From positions 1 to 64,000 of IMG/VR virus record IMGVR_UViG_3300010938_000036: a stretch of 64,000 nt of DNA; one strand, written 5' to 3'. This document shows positions 43,872 to 51,229 of the stretch, piece after piece (the first letter of the stretch is position 1; each line of letters starts with the position of its first letter). The translations under genes were made by a program, and so were the position numbers. Under the pieces are notes generated by a model. That model made no database searches. It was not told the DNA's origin and saw nothing but the letters and a program-made list of their open reading frames with translations. Source of the DNA: a virus.

Positions 43872-45294
43872 AAGTGAATTGCCTGAAATAGGTAATTGTA
43901 TTTATTTATTTTTTTTAATGGATTTTCAAGAAGATATATTAGGAATGGATACTGAATTGAGAGGTAAAATTGATGGATTAGATTTAGCCATTTTAGTAAA
44001 TAATCAGGATAGTATTATTATGCAATTGAATTCTGAATTGTTAGATTTTTTAAAAAGTATAATAGAGGACAGAACAATTATTAAGGTGATAGGTGGTGCA
44101 AGGGTTTTACCTATTATAACTTCTAAATACGGGTTTATATGGCGGAATTTTGTGGATTTAGATTTTTTATTTTTACTCTTTGGAATAGAGAGAGGTATAC
44201 GGGATTTTCGTATTAGGGGATTATTGACACCCGAACAGTTTTTTACTTTTTATTTAACCAAGGCGAAAGCAGAATGGAATTTTTATTTATTTTTACAACA
44301 GATTTCACATTTGTTTAATCTTAAATTTATTAAATTGAGTGAGTTATTAAGGGATGTGCAGCAGATTTTTTATTTGATGAGTGTAAATGGAATTAAGGTT
44401 AATACTATTTTTTTAGAAAATTTAATTCAGAAGAAGGATTTATTGCCAGATTTTGCAAAAAAAATTTTAGAGAATTTTATTCAGTTTATTAAAAATGACA
44501 GGATTTATTTTACTTGTGATTTTGAAACAGCATCCTTGCGTGCAACAACAAGGAATTTTAATGTCCAAGGATTACCTCAATCTGTGGTATTGCAGAATGG
44601 TGAGATAGTTAATTTTAGGAATTTGCTGTGTGCTGAGGACGGGTATGATTTGGTCTCTTGTGATTTTGATCAATTGGAGGTGCGTATTATAGCACATTTA
44701 TCGCAGGATAAAAATTTGCTTAATTTTTTTAAACAGAATAAGGATTTTCATTTAGAGACCGCTAAATTTCTTTTTAGGGTTCAAGAAGACGATAAGGATA
44801 TAAATATTTTTAGACAAAAGGCGAAAAGGATTAATTTTGCTATGTTTTATGGTATGGGTGCAAAAAAATTGGCTACTGAATTACAGATTGCAGAAACAGA
44901 GGCAGAGCAGTTAATTGAAAACTGGAAAATATTATATAGAGGAGTAGAAATTTTAAAAGAATTTGTATATAACAAATATCAAAAGGACGGGTTTATAATA
45001 AATCTTTTTGATATGCCTACATCATTTATGGATGGTATTACCAAAAATGAGATTTTTAATTGGGTAATACAATCTTCTGGGTCTATTCTTTCTCATTTAA
45101 GTTTGAGACGAATTTATTTTGAATGTTTACAAAGGGATTGGGATGCTATGCCAGTTCTGGATTTGCATGATGGTTTTGTTTTTGAGGTAAATAAGGGTTA
45201 TACGAAGGATTTTGTTAAATTGTTAAAACAGATTTTTGAAGATTGGGATTTGACGGTTCCTATAACTGTTAAAATTAAAGTTAATGAGGTTTGA
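43852..45294 (+). CDS. polA: Compact family A DNA polymerase
   Basis: The 480-residue product has polymerase motif A (SCDFDQLEVRI, catalytic D271), motif B (R321, K325, F329, Y333 in the O-helix pattern) and motif C (LDLHDGF, H439-D440-G441). The usual motif C is HDE, so Gly replaces Glu. The N-terminal 190 residues look like a shrunken 3'-5' exonuclease: D33-T-E35 matches ExoI, but the ExoII Asp seems to be lost. No 5' nuclease domain is attached. It copies phage DNA with the clamp and loader encoded on either side. Confidence 0.85.
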   Translation: MKIIKSKSELPEIGNCIYLFFLMDFQEDILGMDTELRGKIDGLDLAILVNNQDSIIMQLNSELLDFLKSIIEDRTIIKVIGGARVLPIITSKYGFIWRNFVDLDFLFLLFGIERGIRDFRIRGLLTPEQFFTFYLTKAKAEWNFYLFLQQISHLFNLKFIKLSELLRDVQQIFYLMSVNGIKVNTIFLENLIQKKDLLPDFAKKILENFIQFIKNDRIYFTCDFETASLRATTRNFNVQGLPQSVVLQNGEIVNFRNLLCAEDGYDLVSCDFDQLEVRIIAHLSQDKNLLNFFKQNKDFHLETAKFLFRVQEDDKDINIFRQKAKRINFAMFYGMGAKKLATELQIAETEAEQLIENWKILYRGVEILKEFVYNKYQKDGFIINLFDMPTSFMDGITKNEIFNWVIQSSGSILSHLSLRRIYFECLQRDWDAMPVLDLHDGFVFEVNKGYTKDFVKLLKQIFEDWDLTVPITVKIKVNEV

Positions 45295-46245
45295 ATGCCA
45301 TTAGTAGATAAATATAGACCAAGGGTTTTTTCAGAATTTTATGGGAATAGTGCGGTAATAGAAAGGGTTAAAAAAATATTAATACAGAAAGATATTCCGC
45401 ATGCTTTTTTAATTGTAGGAGATTATGGTATCGGTAAAACATCATTAGCCAGGTTGATGGCTCGTGCTTTAAATTGTGATAAGTTTGCGGAGAAGTTGGA
45501 AATTTGTTTGGAATGTGATAATTGTAAAAAAATGAATAAAATGACTTATGATATTTTAGAAATTGATGCAGCAACAAATCGTGGAATTCAGGAAATTCGT
45601 AGAGTGAAGGATTTTTTGATTGCGCATCCCTTTGAGTTAAGACGCAAGGTTTTGATTTTGGATGAGACACAGCAATTGACAAGTGAAGCAGTATCCGCAT
45701 TATTAAAAATTGTGGAAGAACCTCCTGAATTTTCTTTTATTATAATGGTAACTACAAATCAGGAACAAATAATAAAGAGTTTATTGAGTAGATTATTTGT
45801 TATTAAATTGGAAAGGCCGACATCACAGGTTTTAAGAAATTTTTTACGAGATATTTGTTCTAAAGAACAGATGAATGAGCCAGTTTTACCAGAAGGAGTT
45901 GCGACTTTTAGAGATATTTTAAATTGGTTAGAAGGTTCAAATATTAGTTTTATTAATATAAGTTTGGAACAATTTTTATTATTATGGAAGCAGGGAGAAT
46001 TACAAAAAATAATAAACTTTGTGCAGGAACAACCTATTCCATTTGAATTTTTAATTTTTGTTATTAATAATTTGATAGAAAGGATAAGTAAGATTAATTC
46101 TGGAAATAATTTATTGTTTTTATCAGGGTTAATCAATATTGTTAGTTTAATGCAACATTTACCTAATACTGCTTTTAACAGGGTTTTTTTGGTGCGGTCA
46201 ATTTTTATGATTGAACAGTTATTAAATCAGTATTTAAAAAAGTAA
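45295..46245 (+). CDS. DnaX-like clamp loader ATPase
   Basis: The 316-residue AAA+ protein begins VDKYRPRVFSEFYGN, typical of DnaX/RFC. It has Walker A GDYGIGKTS at 42-50, a zinc module with CLECDNC near 76-82, Walker B VLILDETQQ near 120 and an SRLF sensor near 160. A single loader gene suggests a homo-oligomer, or combination with host subunits. It begins immediately after the polymerase stop. Confidence 0.85.
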   Translation: MPLVDKYRPRVFSEFYGNSAVIERVKKILIQKDIPHAFLIVGDYGIGKTSLARLMARALNCDKFAEKLEICLECDNCKKMNKMTYDILEIDAATNRGIQEIRRVKDFLIAHPFELRRKVLILDETQQLTSEAVSALLKIVEEPPEFSFIIMVTTNQEQIIKSLLSRLFVIKLERPTSQVLRNFLRDICSKEQMNEPVLPEGVATFRDILNWLEGSNISFINISLEQFLLLWKQGELQKIINFVQEQPIPFEFLIFVINNLIERISKINSGNNLLFLSGLINIVSLMQHLPNTAFNRVFLVRSIFMIEQLLNQYLKK

Positions 46246-46272
46246 TAATAAATAGGACTTAAAGGAGGAAAA

Positions 46273-47004
46273 ATGGAGAATTTATGTCAGTATGAGATAG
46301 AACGGGTAATAAAGAATGTGGATGATATTATTATAGAGGTCAAGCAAGGAGATAAGATAGTGCGGTTTTCGGCAAGAGATTTAGTAGTTTCTGATGATTT
46401 AGTTTTTGATGCGAAGAGGAATCCAGCATTGGAGGTTTTTTGGGAGGGTTTATCATCTTCTATTAAGTATATGGAAGCAGAATTAGAAATTAAAATATCC
46501 GAATATATAGCATATCATAAGCAATTTTTGAAATGGTTTTTAAAAGGTAAGGGAGAGAAGGATACAATTGAGGCGAGGAATGAGGCGTTTTTTCTGGTTT
46601 ATGCTGAAAATGTTACGGCGGAGGATGAGAAATTAGCGGCAATTTTTGCTTTTAAGGGATATTGTGAGGAGAGGAAACAACCTCTAAATATGGATGAATG
46701 GAATATTTTATTGCAGTGGGTTAATAATAGTAGTTTACAGGTGAATGTTCGGGATTTTAGTGTTTTTAGACGGAAAATGTTTGCTTCTAAGGGGAATGGT
46801 ATTTTTTATGATAAACTATTACATGAACAACTAATGCTTCAAGATATTGCAAGGACTATTGATGCAATAGCAAAGGGGATGGCGCAGAAGGGAGTATTAT
46901 TGGCGTCATTAATTTCAGGGCAGAAGAGTTTAATGGCTCAAAAAGAAAAGGTTTTTGAAAAGGTTTTATCTATGGATGAAAATAAAAATTTAGAGGAGGT
47001 ATAA
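46273..47004 (+). CDS. Hypothetical replication-module protein
   Basis: The 243-residue product has a beta-like N-terminus (residues 1-45) and an otherwise helical, charged body. It follows AAAGGAGG and is separated by 3 bases from the ssDNA-binding candidate, so the pair is co-translated. No catalytic motif. It could be a mediator or helicase-related factor, but sequence gives no direct support. Confidence 0.5.
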   Translation: MENLCQYEIERVIKNVDDIIIEVKQGDKIVRFSARDLVVSDDLVFDAKRNPALEVFWEGLSSSIKYMEAELEIKISEYIAYHKQFLKWFLKGKGEKDTIEARNEAFFLVYAENVTAEDEKLAAIFAFKGYCEERKQPLNMDEWNILLQWVNNSSLQVNVRDFSVFRRKMFASKGNGIFYDKLLHEQLMLQDIARTIDAIAKGMAQKGVLLASLISGQKSLMAQKEKVFEKVLSMDENKNLEEV

Positions 47005-47007
47005 ACC

Positions 47008-48147
47008 ATGAAATTTGTAGAAGGGTTTTTAGGTGATGGAGCAAGGGAACAAAAAGGAATAGGCAGAGGTCCAATGTTTTGTACTCTTAATCCATTGGAA
47101 GCGGGTAAACAATTTGTTAATCGTTTATTGTTTTTCCCATTTAGACCGTCCAGATTACCAATCTTTAATATGGTTGATCCTGAATTATATACTTTACGGG
47201 TTCCTTTACAATTACATTATTTACTCTATGAAGATATCAATGGAGAAATTCAGAGGGCTACTTATTTGTGTAAGAGAGAAATGACCAAATTATTTATTGC
47301 TAATTTTGGTAATGGCGAATATTTTGGACAGGATTGTAGTCTATGTCAGCAATCTGATAAATTGTATGAAAAATATAATGAAAGAAGGAAACAGGTTGGT
47401 TTATATAAGGTTAAGATGGATAAGGATGAATATTTAAAAAGAGTTAAAGCGGATGAAGTTCTTAATCATATATATAATGAGCAGAGGAGGTTTAAACCTA
47501 TATTGAGATATTTGTATTTGGTATTTGATTTAAGTAAATATTTAGGAGAAAAGGAAGCAATGGATGAGGCGATGGGTGTTGAGTTTTTGATGGCAGGTAA
47601 ACAGATTAAGGATGGATTACAGGCGCAAATTTTAGCAGGGCATAAATTCTGGGATTTGAATGAAGGATTAAAGGTAGTAAGAATCACTAAGGATACTACT
47701 GAGGGATATACAACAAGCGGGATTTTGAGGTCAAGTTATTCTGTAGCAATTGAACCTAAAAGTTATGAATTACCTCAAGAGTTGAAACAGTATTTTGCTT
47801 CTGGACCTTTTGTAGAAGGGGATTTTATACCTTTCTGGGATGATGATATTTCTTTGGATAATTTGGTTAAAGTGGATAAGGAGATTGAGCAAGCAGGAGA
47901 AAGGGAACAACAAGAAATTAAAAGACCATTAATTGCACAGCCACAGGAGGATATTAAGCGGGATCATGAAAAAGTGCCTGAAATACCAAAGGTTATGACT
48001 AAAGGAACAGATGGTATTGTACCGCCTGGAAGTTCTATATCCAAGGGAGTAGATATTAAAACTGTTCCTATTTCTCCGTTAAAGGAGCAAGGGAATGAGA
48101 TGGAACCAAAGAAAACAGGTAGTCCTACTAAACGAATAAGATTTTGA
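47008..48147 (+). CDS. Single-stranded DNA-binding protein candidate (gp32-like)
   Basis: The 379-residue product resembles phage gp32-type proteins. It has an N-terminal region rich in aromatic residues, a possible zinc site (C88, C110-x2-C113) and a beta segment GHKFWDLNEGLKVVRITKDTTEGYTTSGI near 212-240. The C-terminal 90 residues are low-complexity and charged, as in many SSBs, but end basic (KKTGSPTKRIRF) rather than acidic. It precedes the RecA-like gene. The assignment is by pattern and context. Confidence 0.55.
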   Translation: MKFVEGFLGDGAREQKGIGRGPMFCTLNPLEAGKQFVNRLLFFPFRPSRLPIFNMVDPELYTLRVPLQLHYLLYEDINGEIQRATYLCKREMTKLFIANFGNGEYFGQDCSLCQQSDKLYEKYNERRKQVGLYKVKMDKDEYLKRVKADEVLNHIYNEQRRFKPILRYLYLVFDLSKYLGEKEAMDEAMGVEFLMAGKQIKDGLQAQILAGHKFWDLNEGLKVVRITKDTTEGYTTSGILRSSYSVAIEPKSYELPQELKQYFASGPFVEGDFIPFWDDDISLDNLVKVDKEIEQAGEREQQEIKRPLIAQPQEDIKRDHEKVPEIPKVMTKGTDGIVPPGSSISKGVDIKTVPISPLKEQGNEMEPKKTGSPTKRIRF

Positions 48148-48148
48148 A

Positions 48149-48799
48149 ATGATTAAGTTTGAGGATAACGGATTTGGTTTTATAAAACGGAGTGATAGAG
48201 CAGAGGAAAAAAAAGATAGATGTTTGACGGGATGGGAGGTAATCGATAATGTTTTGAGATTACCTCCTTTTTCTATTATACAGGTTTTTGGATGGGAAGA
48301 TGTAGGTAAGACTTCTTTTGCTTTATTTTTTGCCAGAAAATTTAAAGAAAAAAATCCAGATAAACGGGTTTTATTTTTTGATTTAGATAAAACACTTGAT
48401 TTAAGTTTTGCTCAAAAGATTATTGATAATGCAGAAATTATAGTTTTAAAATTAAGTAGGATAGATGACATTTTATATAGTGTAGCAGAAATTCAACCTG
48501 AATTAATAATTTTTGATTCTATTGTTAATTTAGAAAATTTAAATATCAGGGAAATGATAAGATTAATTAAGGGTATCAAAAATAAAATAGATAAGGGGAT
48601 AATTTTATTGGTTAATCAGAAAAGGCAGAGTAATTTTGTAGAAACCATCTTTTTATGGGATATTTATTTTTTATCTTTTTTAGTGGCGGAGTTAACTAAA
48701 GAACCTCTTATTAATGATAATTTTGCGGTTAAAATTTTTTTTAATAAAGCACCAGCGATTCTTTTAAATAAAGAATTTAAGGTTGATTTTATTTTATAA
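48149..48799 (+). CDS. RecA/UvsX-like recombinase ATPase
   Basis: The 216-residue product has a RecA core: CLTGWEVIDNVL near 25-36, Walker A GWEDVGKTS at 48-56, a Walker B-like ELIIFDSIVNL near 125, and LLVNQKRQ near 150. It is shorter than bacterial RecA and lacks the C-terminal domain, as in some phage and archaeal-type recombinases. With the SbcCD-like pair and the ssDNA-binding candidate it would complete a strand-exchange set. Confidence 0.75.
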   Translation: MIKFEDNGFGFIKRSDRAEEKKDRCLTGWEVIDNVLRLPPFSIIQVFGWEDVGKTSFALFFARKFKEKNPDKRVLFFDLDKTLDLSFAQKIIDNAEIIVLKLSRIDDILYSVAEIQPELIIFDSIVNLENLNIREMIRLIKGIKNKIDKGIILLVNQKRQSNFVETIFLWDIYFLSFLVAELTKEPLINDNFAVKIFFNKAPAILLNKEFKVDFIL

Positions 48800-48805
48800 T
48801 TTTTG

Positions 48806-48834
48806 TTGACTTTTATTTTTTAAAACAATAAAAT
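48806..48834 (+). promoter_or_regulatory. Promoter directly upstream of the sigma region 4-like gene
   Basis: TTGACT at 48806-48811 and TAAAAT at 48829-48834 are separated by 17 bases. The ATG of the next gene begins at 48842, 7 bases after the -10, so the transcript should be leaderless or nearly so. Confidence 0.65.
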
Positions 48835-48841
48835 AAAATTA

Positions 48842-49093
48842 ATGGGTAGGCGATGTTTTGAAAAAGGTTTAATTTGTAATAAAAAGGATTGTGGCTTTTT
48901 TATTTATGATATAAGGTTTAATAATTGTGCTAAGCAGGTTAATGAGGAAATGTCAGAGGAGGAGATTTCTTTTGTAACTGGTATGGGCAAGAATGAGGTT
49001 CAGGAAATAATTAATACAGCATTAAAAAAAATTTATAGGACTATTTATCAGAATGAAATTAGTAATTTACAAGATAAAATTAAAAAAATTTGA
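48842..49093 (+). CDS. Small Cys-rich protein with sigma region 4-like HTH
   Basis: The 83-residue product has C5, C12, C17 and C29 in its first 30 residues, a likely zinc or iron-sulfur site. A helix-turn-helix follows (EEMSEEEISFVTGMGKNEV then IINTALKKIYR) with the spacing of sigma-70 region 4 (EMTxEEIAxxxGxxxxxVxxIxxxALKKLR). Small proteins of this design are common in phages. It may contact -35 DNA or act as a repressor, and could complement the region 2-like protein at 41894. It is driven by its own promoter. Confidence 0.6.
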   Translation: MGRRCFEKGLICNKKDCGFFIYDIRFNNCAKQVNEEMSEEEISFVTGMGKNEVQEIINTALKKIYRTIYQNEISNLQDKIKKI

Positions 49094-49118
49094 TTTAAAT
49101 TCTATATTGTGTTATAAT
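49090..49118 (+). promoter_or_regulatory. Promoter directly upstream of the small membrane protein gene
   Basis: TTGATT at 49090-49095 and TATAAT at 49113-49118 are separated by 17 bases. The next ATG begins at 49126, 7 bases after the -10, with no Shine-Dalgarno, so another leaderless transcript is predicted. Confidence 0.65.
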
Positions 49119-49125
49119 AATTATA

Positions 49126-49320
49126 ATGAATAGAACTGGTGCATTTGAGGAAATTTATACTAACCGTTATTTTAAAGCGGTAATTGATGCTATGATTAAG
49201 GGATTAACTATTTTAGCAACTTTATCATTGGATATAGGTATTTTATTCTGGGTAAGAGGACTTAAATTTGAATTAGAAAAGAGAATTAAAGAAGCAGAAA
49301 AGAAACTTAAAAAATCTTAA
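49126..49320 (+). CDS. Small single-pass membrane protein
   Basis: The 64-residue product has one hydrophobic stretch near residues 24-42 (MIKGLTILATLSLDIGILF), followed by a charged amphipathic helix rich in Lys and Glu. Topology is probably one membrane pass with the basic tail inside. It could be a small holin-like or membrane-anchoring protein; nothing decides. It has its own predicted promoter, and AAGGAGG at its end serves the next gene. Confidence 0.55.
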   Translation: MNRTGAFEEIYTNRYFKAVIDAMIKGLTILATLSLDIGILFWVRGLKFELEKRIKEAEKKLKKS

Positions 49321-49331
49321 GGAGGTCAAGA

Positions 49332-50024
49332 ATGCAGTTAGATAAATTTATTGAAGCACTTAAAATGGATAGGATAGAAAGGGGATACAGGAATGATATA
49401 CGAGTAGTAGGGTCTTATCTGGACAAGGAGCGGTTCTGGTTAGTATTGGCGTTTTCTGAAATGCTGGGTAGTCCAAAGGTAGAAGATATAATTGGATTGG
49501 TTTATAAGGTTTATCCTGGTTTTGATATTGATTGGAAATCTTCCTATGGAGTTAAAAATGGGACAATCTATTTGGCGTTAAAACCTTATATAGAGAAAAT
49601 TGCGTTAAAGGATCCTGCTGATATACCAGTAGGGTTTAAGGCTTGTGGTGGAGGAATTTATAGTTTAAGAGAGGCTAATGGTGAAACTTCATACTGGCTT
49701 TTTGTCAAGGAAGGGGATAAATATTATTTAGTTCGCAAGGATGGTTCTAAACCGCCAGAAGTTGTTACGCCAGTAGAATCTAAACAGGCAAAGCAGGGAT
49801 TAACAATAGGAGCATTGGTGAAGGTTTTAGGCAATCAGATCGGAATTTTAAAAGGAGTTGATAATGGTGCATATATTGTTAAGTTGTTGGGGCAAACTAA
49901 GGAAGTTAAGGTTCATGATGTAGCAGAGTTTGATATAACCAAAGAGAAGGAGTTATTGCGAGAGTATTATCTTAATTTATATCCGCCAGAATTTGTAGAT
50001 GCGCTTTTAGCAGATTATGCTTAA
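49332..50024 (+). CDS. Hypothetical protein with KOW-like C-terminal segment
   Basis: The 230-residue product has an N-terminal helical part and a middle segment with DIPVGFKACGGGIYSL, YWLFVKEGDKYYLVRKDG. Near residues 157-195 it has a small barrel-like stretch, IGALVKVLGNQIGILKGVDNGAYIVKLLGQ, resembling KOW or SH3-type barrels. I cannot assign a function. It lies ahead of the terminase. Confidence 0.5.
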   Translation: MQLDKFIEALKMDRIERGYRNDIRVVGSYLDKERFWLVLAFSEMLGSPKVEDIIGLVYKVYPGFDIDWKSSYGVKNGTIYLALKPYIEKIALKDPADIPVGFKACGGGIYSLREANGETSYWLFVKEGDKYYLVRKDGSKPPEVVTPVESKQAKQGLTIGALVKVLGNQIGILKGVDNGAYIVKLLGQTKEVKVHDVAEFDITKEKELLREYYLNLYPPEFVDALLADYA

Positions 50025-50036
50025 AGTTAATGAATA

Positions 50037-50429
50037 ATGGATTTAATAAACCAAGATTTATGGATTAAGGGGTTAAAACAAAAAGCAGAGGATATTACTC
50101 GCAGAGTTTTATTGGCTTTTTATGTGGTGCCTATTCATAGAATAACTGCTTTCTCAGTAAGGAAATTAGATGACGGGGTTTTAGTTTTAGTGAATGTGGA
50201 TTTTTATAATTATCTAACAAATGAGCGAAATGATATTATAGTTCCAGTTTTTTATTCTGCGAGTAAACAAGAATTTGAAAAACCATCAATTTTTTATAAG
50301 GATAGAAGGGCATTTTTGATTTCTGATACGACTTTGCGTAGTTTATTTATTAATTATCCTATAAGTTTTCCACAAATTAATTTATTTTCGCCATTAGCAC
50401 CATTATTTTATAAAAATTTGCAGAGGTAA
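50037..50429 (+). CDS. Hypothetical protein
   Basis: This is a 130-residue alpha/beta protein with an N-terminal helix, central strands (VLVLVNVDFYNYL) and a hydrophobic C-terminus. It starts 12 bases after the preceding stop. No family recognised; operon position is its only context. Confidence 0.5.
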   Translation: MDLINQDLWIKGLKQKAEDITRRVLLAFYVVPIHRITAFSVRKLDDGVLVLVNVDFYNYLTNERNDIIVPVFYSASKQEFEKPSIFYKDRRAFLISDTTLRSLFINYPISFPQINLFSPLAPLFYKNLQR

Positions 50430-50432
50430 AAA

Positions 50433-50813
50433 ATGGAAAAAATTGATGTGATTTCAAAAGAGGTTTTAGGGATTTTTGAAAAGGTAATTCAGAGATTAAT
50501 TGTAGATGCGGATGGAAATTTAAGTGTAACACAATTAGAAAAATTATCTCGTTGTTATACAGAATATATGAATGTTAATAAATTATATAAAAATTCAGTT
50601 AATGAACGGAAGAGGATTTATGAGGAAATTTTGAAACAAATTTTGTCTATTTTAACAAGTAAGTGGAATATAATTTTACAATTTTTACATGAGGAAATAC
50701 AGGAGTTTAATTTATCTAAAGAATTAAGTCATAGGTTATTGGATAAATTATCTTTAATAATTGAACAAATTTTAAAAGAAGAATTATCTAATTTTATTGA
50801 GAAGGAAGTATGA
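50433..50813 (+). CDS. Hypothetical helical protein upstream of terminase
   Basis: This is a 126-residue helical protein rich in Leu, Ile, Glu and Lys, overlapping the SWIM-like gene by 4 bases. Its size and place two genes before the large terminase would suit a small terminase subunit, but I see no clear DNA-binding motif, so that stays a guess. Confidence 0.45.
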   Translation: MEKIDVISKEVLGIFEKVIQRLIVDADGNLSVTQLEKLSRCYTEYMNVNKLYKNSVNERKRIYEEILKQILSILTSKWNIILQFLHEEIQEFNLSKELSHRLLDKLSLIIEQILKEELSNFIEKEV

Positions 50814-51229
50814 AGTTAGAACAAATTTTATCACGGGCAGATATAGAGAGACGGCGGCGTTCAAGAGCATATAGTGTTTTTTATGATGGTTTTGATAAGG
50901 GTAAAGGGGTTTTTTCCTTTACTGTATCTGGTAGAGATAATTATAAAGTTAGTGTACAAATAGAACCTAAAAGTTGGAAATTGATGGCGAAAGAATTTAA
51001 AGATTTGTCTAATGATGAAGTTATAGAAAGTTTTAGAGAAAATAGGAATAAATTAGATATTTTAGTTCATTGTGAGTGTGCTGATTTTTTGTATGGAGGT
51101 TTTGCTTATATAGCGACTAAAATGGGATATGCAATTAAAAAAGAAACCAGACCTCCTATTGTGAGAAATAAAAGATTGAGAGGAAGTGTTTGTAAGCATT
51201 TGATTGCTGTTCTTGAGTTTTTAAAATGA
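50810..51229 (+). CDS. SWIM zinc-finger-like protein
   Basis: The 139-residue product has a beta-rich first half and the ligand pattern C88-x-C90 ... C128-x-H130 (VHCECADFLYGGFAY and SVCKHLIAVLEFL), which is the SWIM arrangement. Proteins with this pattern and YGGF spacing occur in large phages, often close to the terminase; the role is unknown. SWIM domains bind DNA or proteins. It overlaps the terminase gene by 4 bases. Confidence 0.65.
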   Translation: MKLEQILSRADIERRRRSRAYSVFYDGFDKGKGVFSFTVSGRDNYKVSVQIEPKSWKLMAKEFKDLSNDEVIESFRENRNKLDILVHCECADFLYGGFAYIATKMGYAIKKETRPPIVRNKRLRGSVCKHLIAVLEFLK

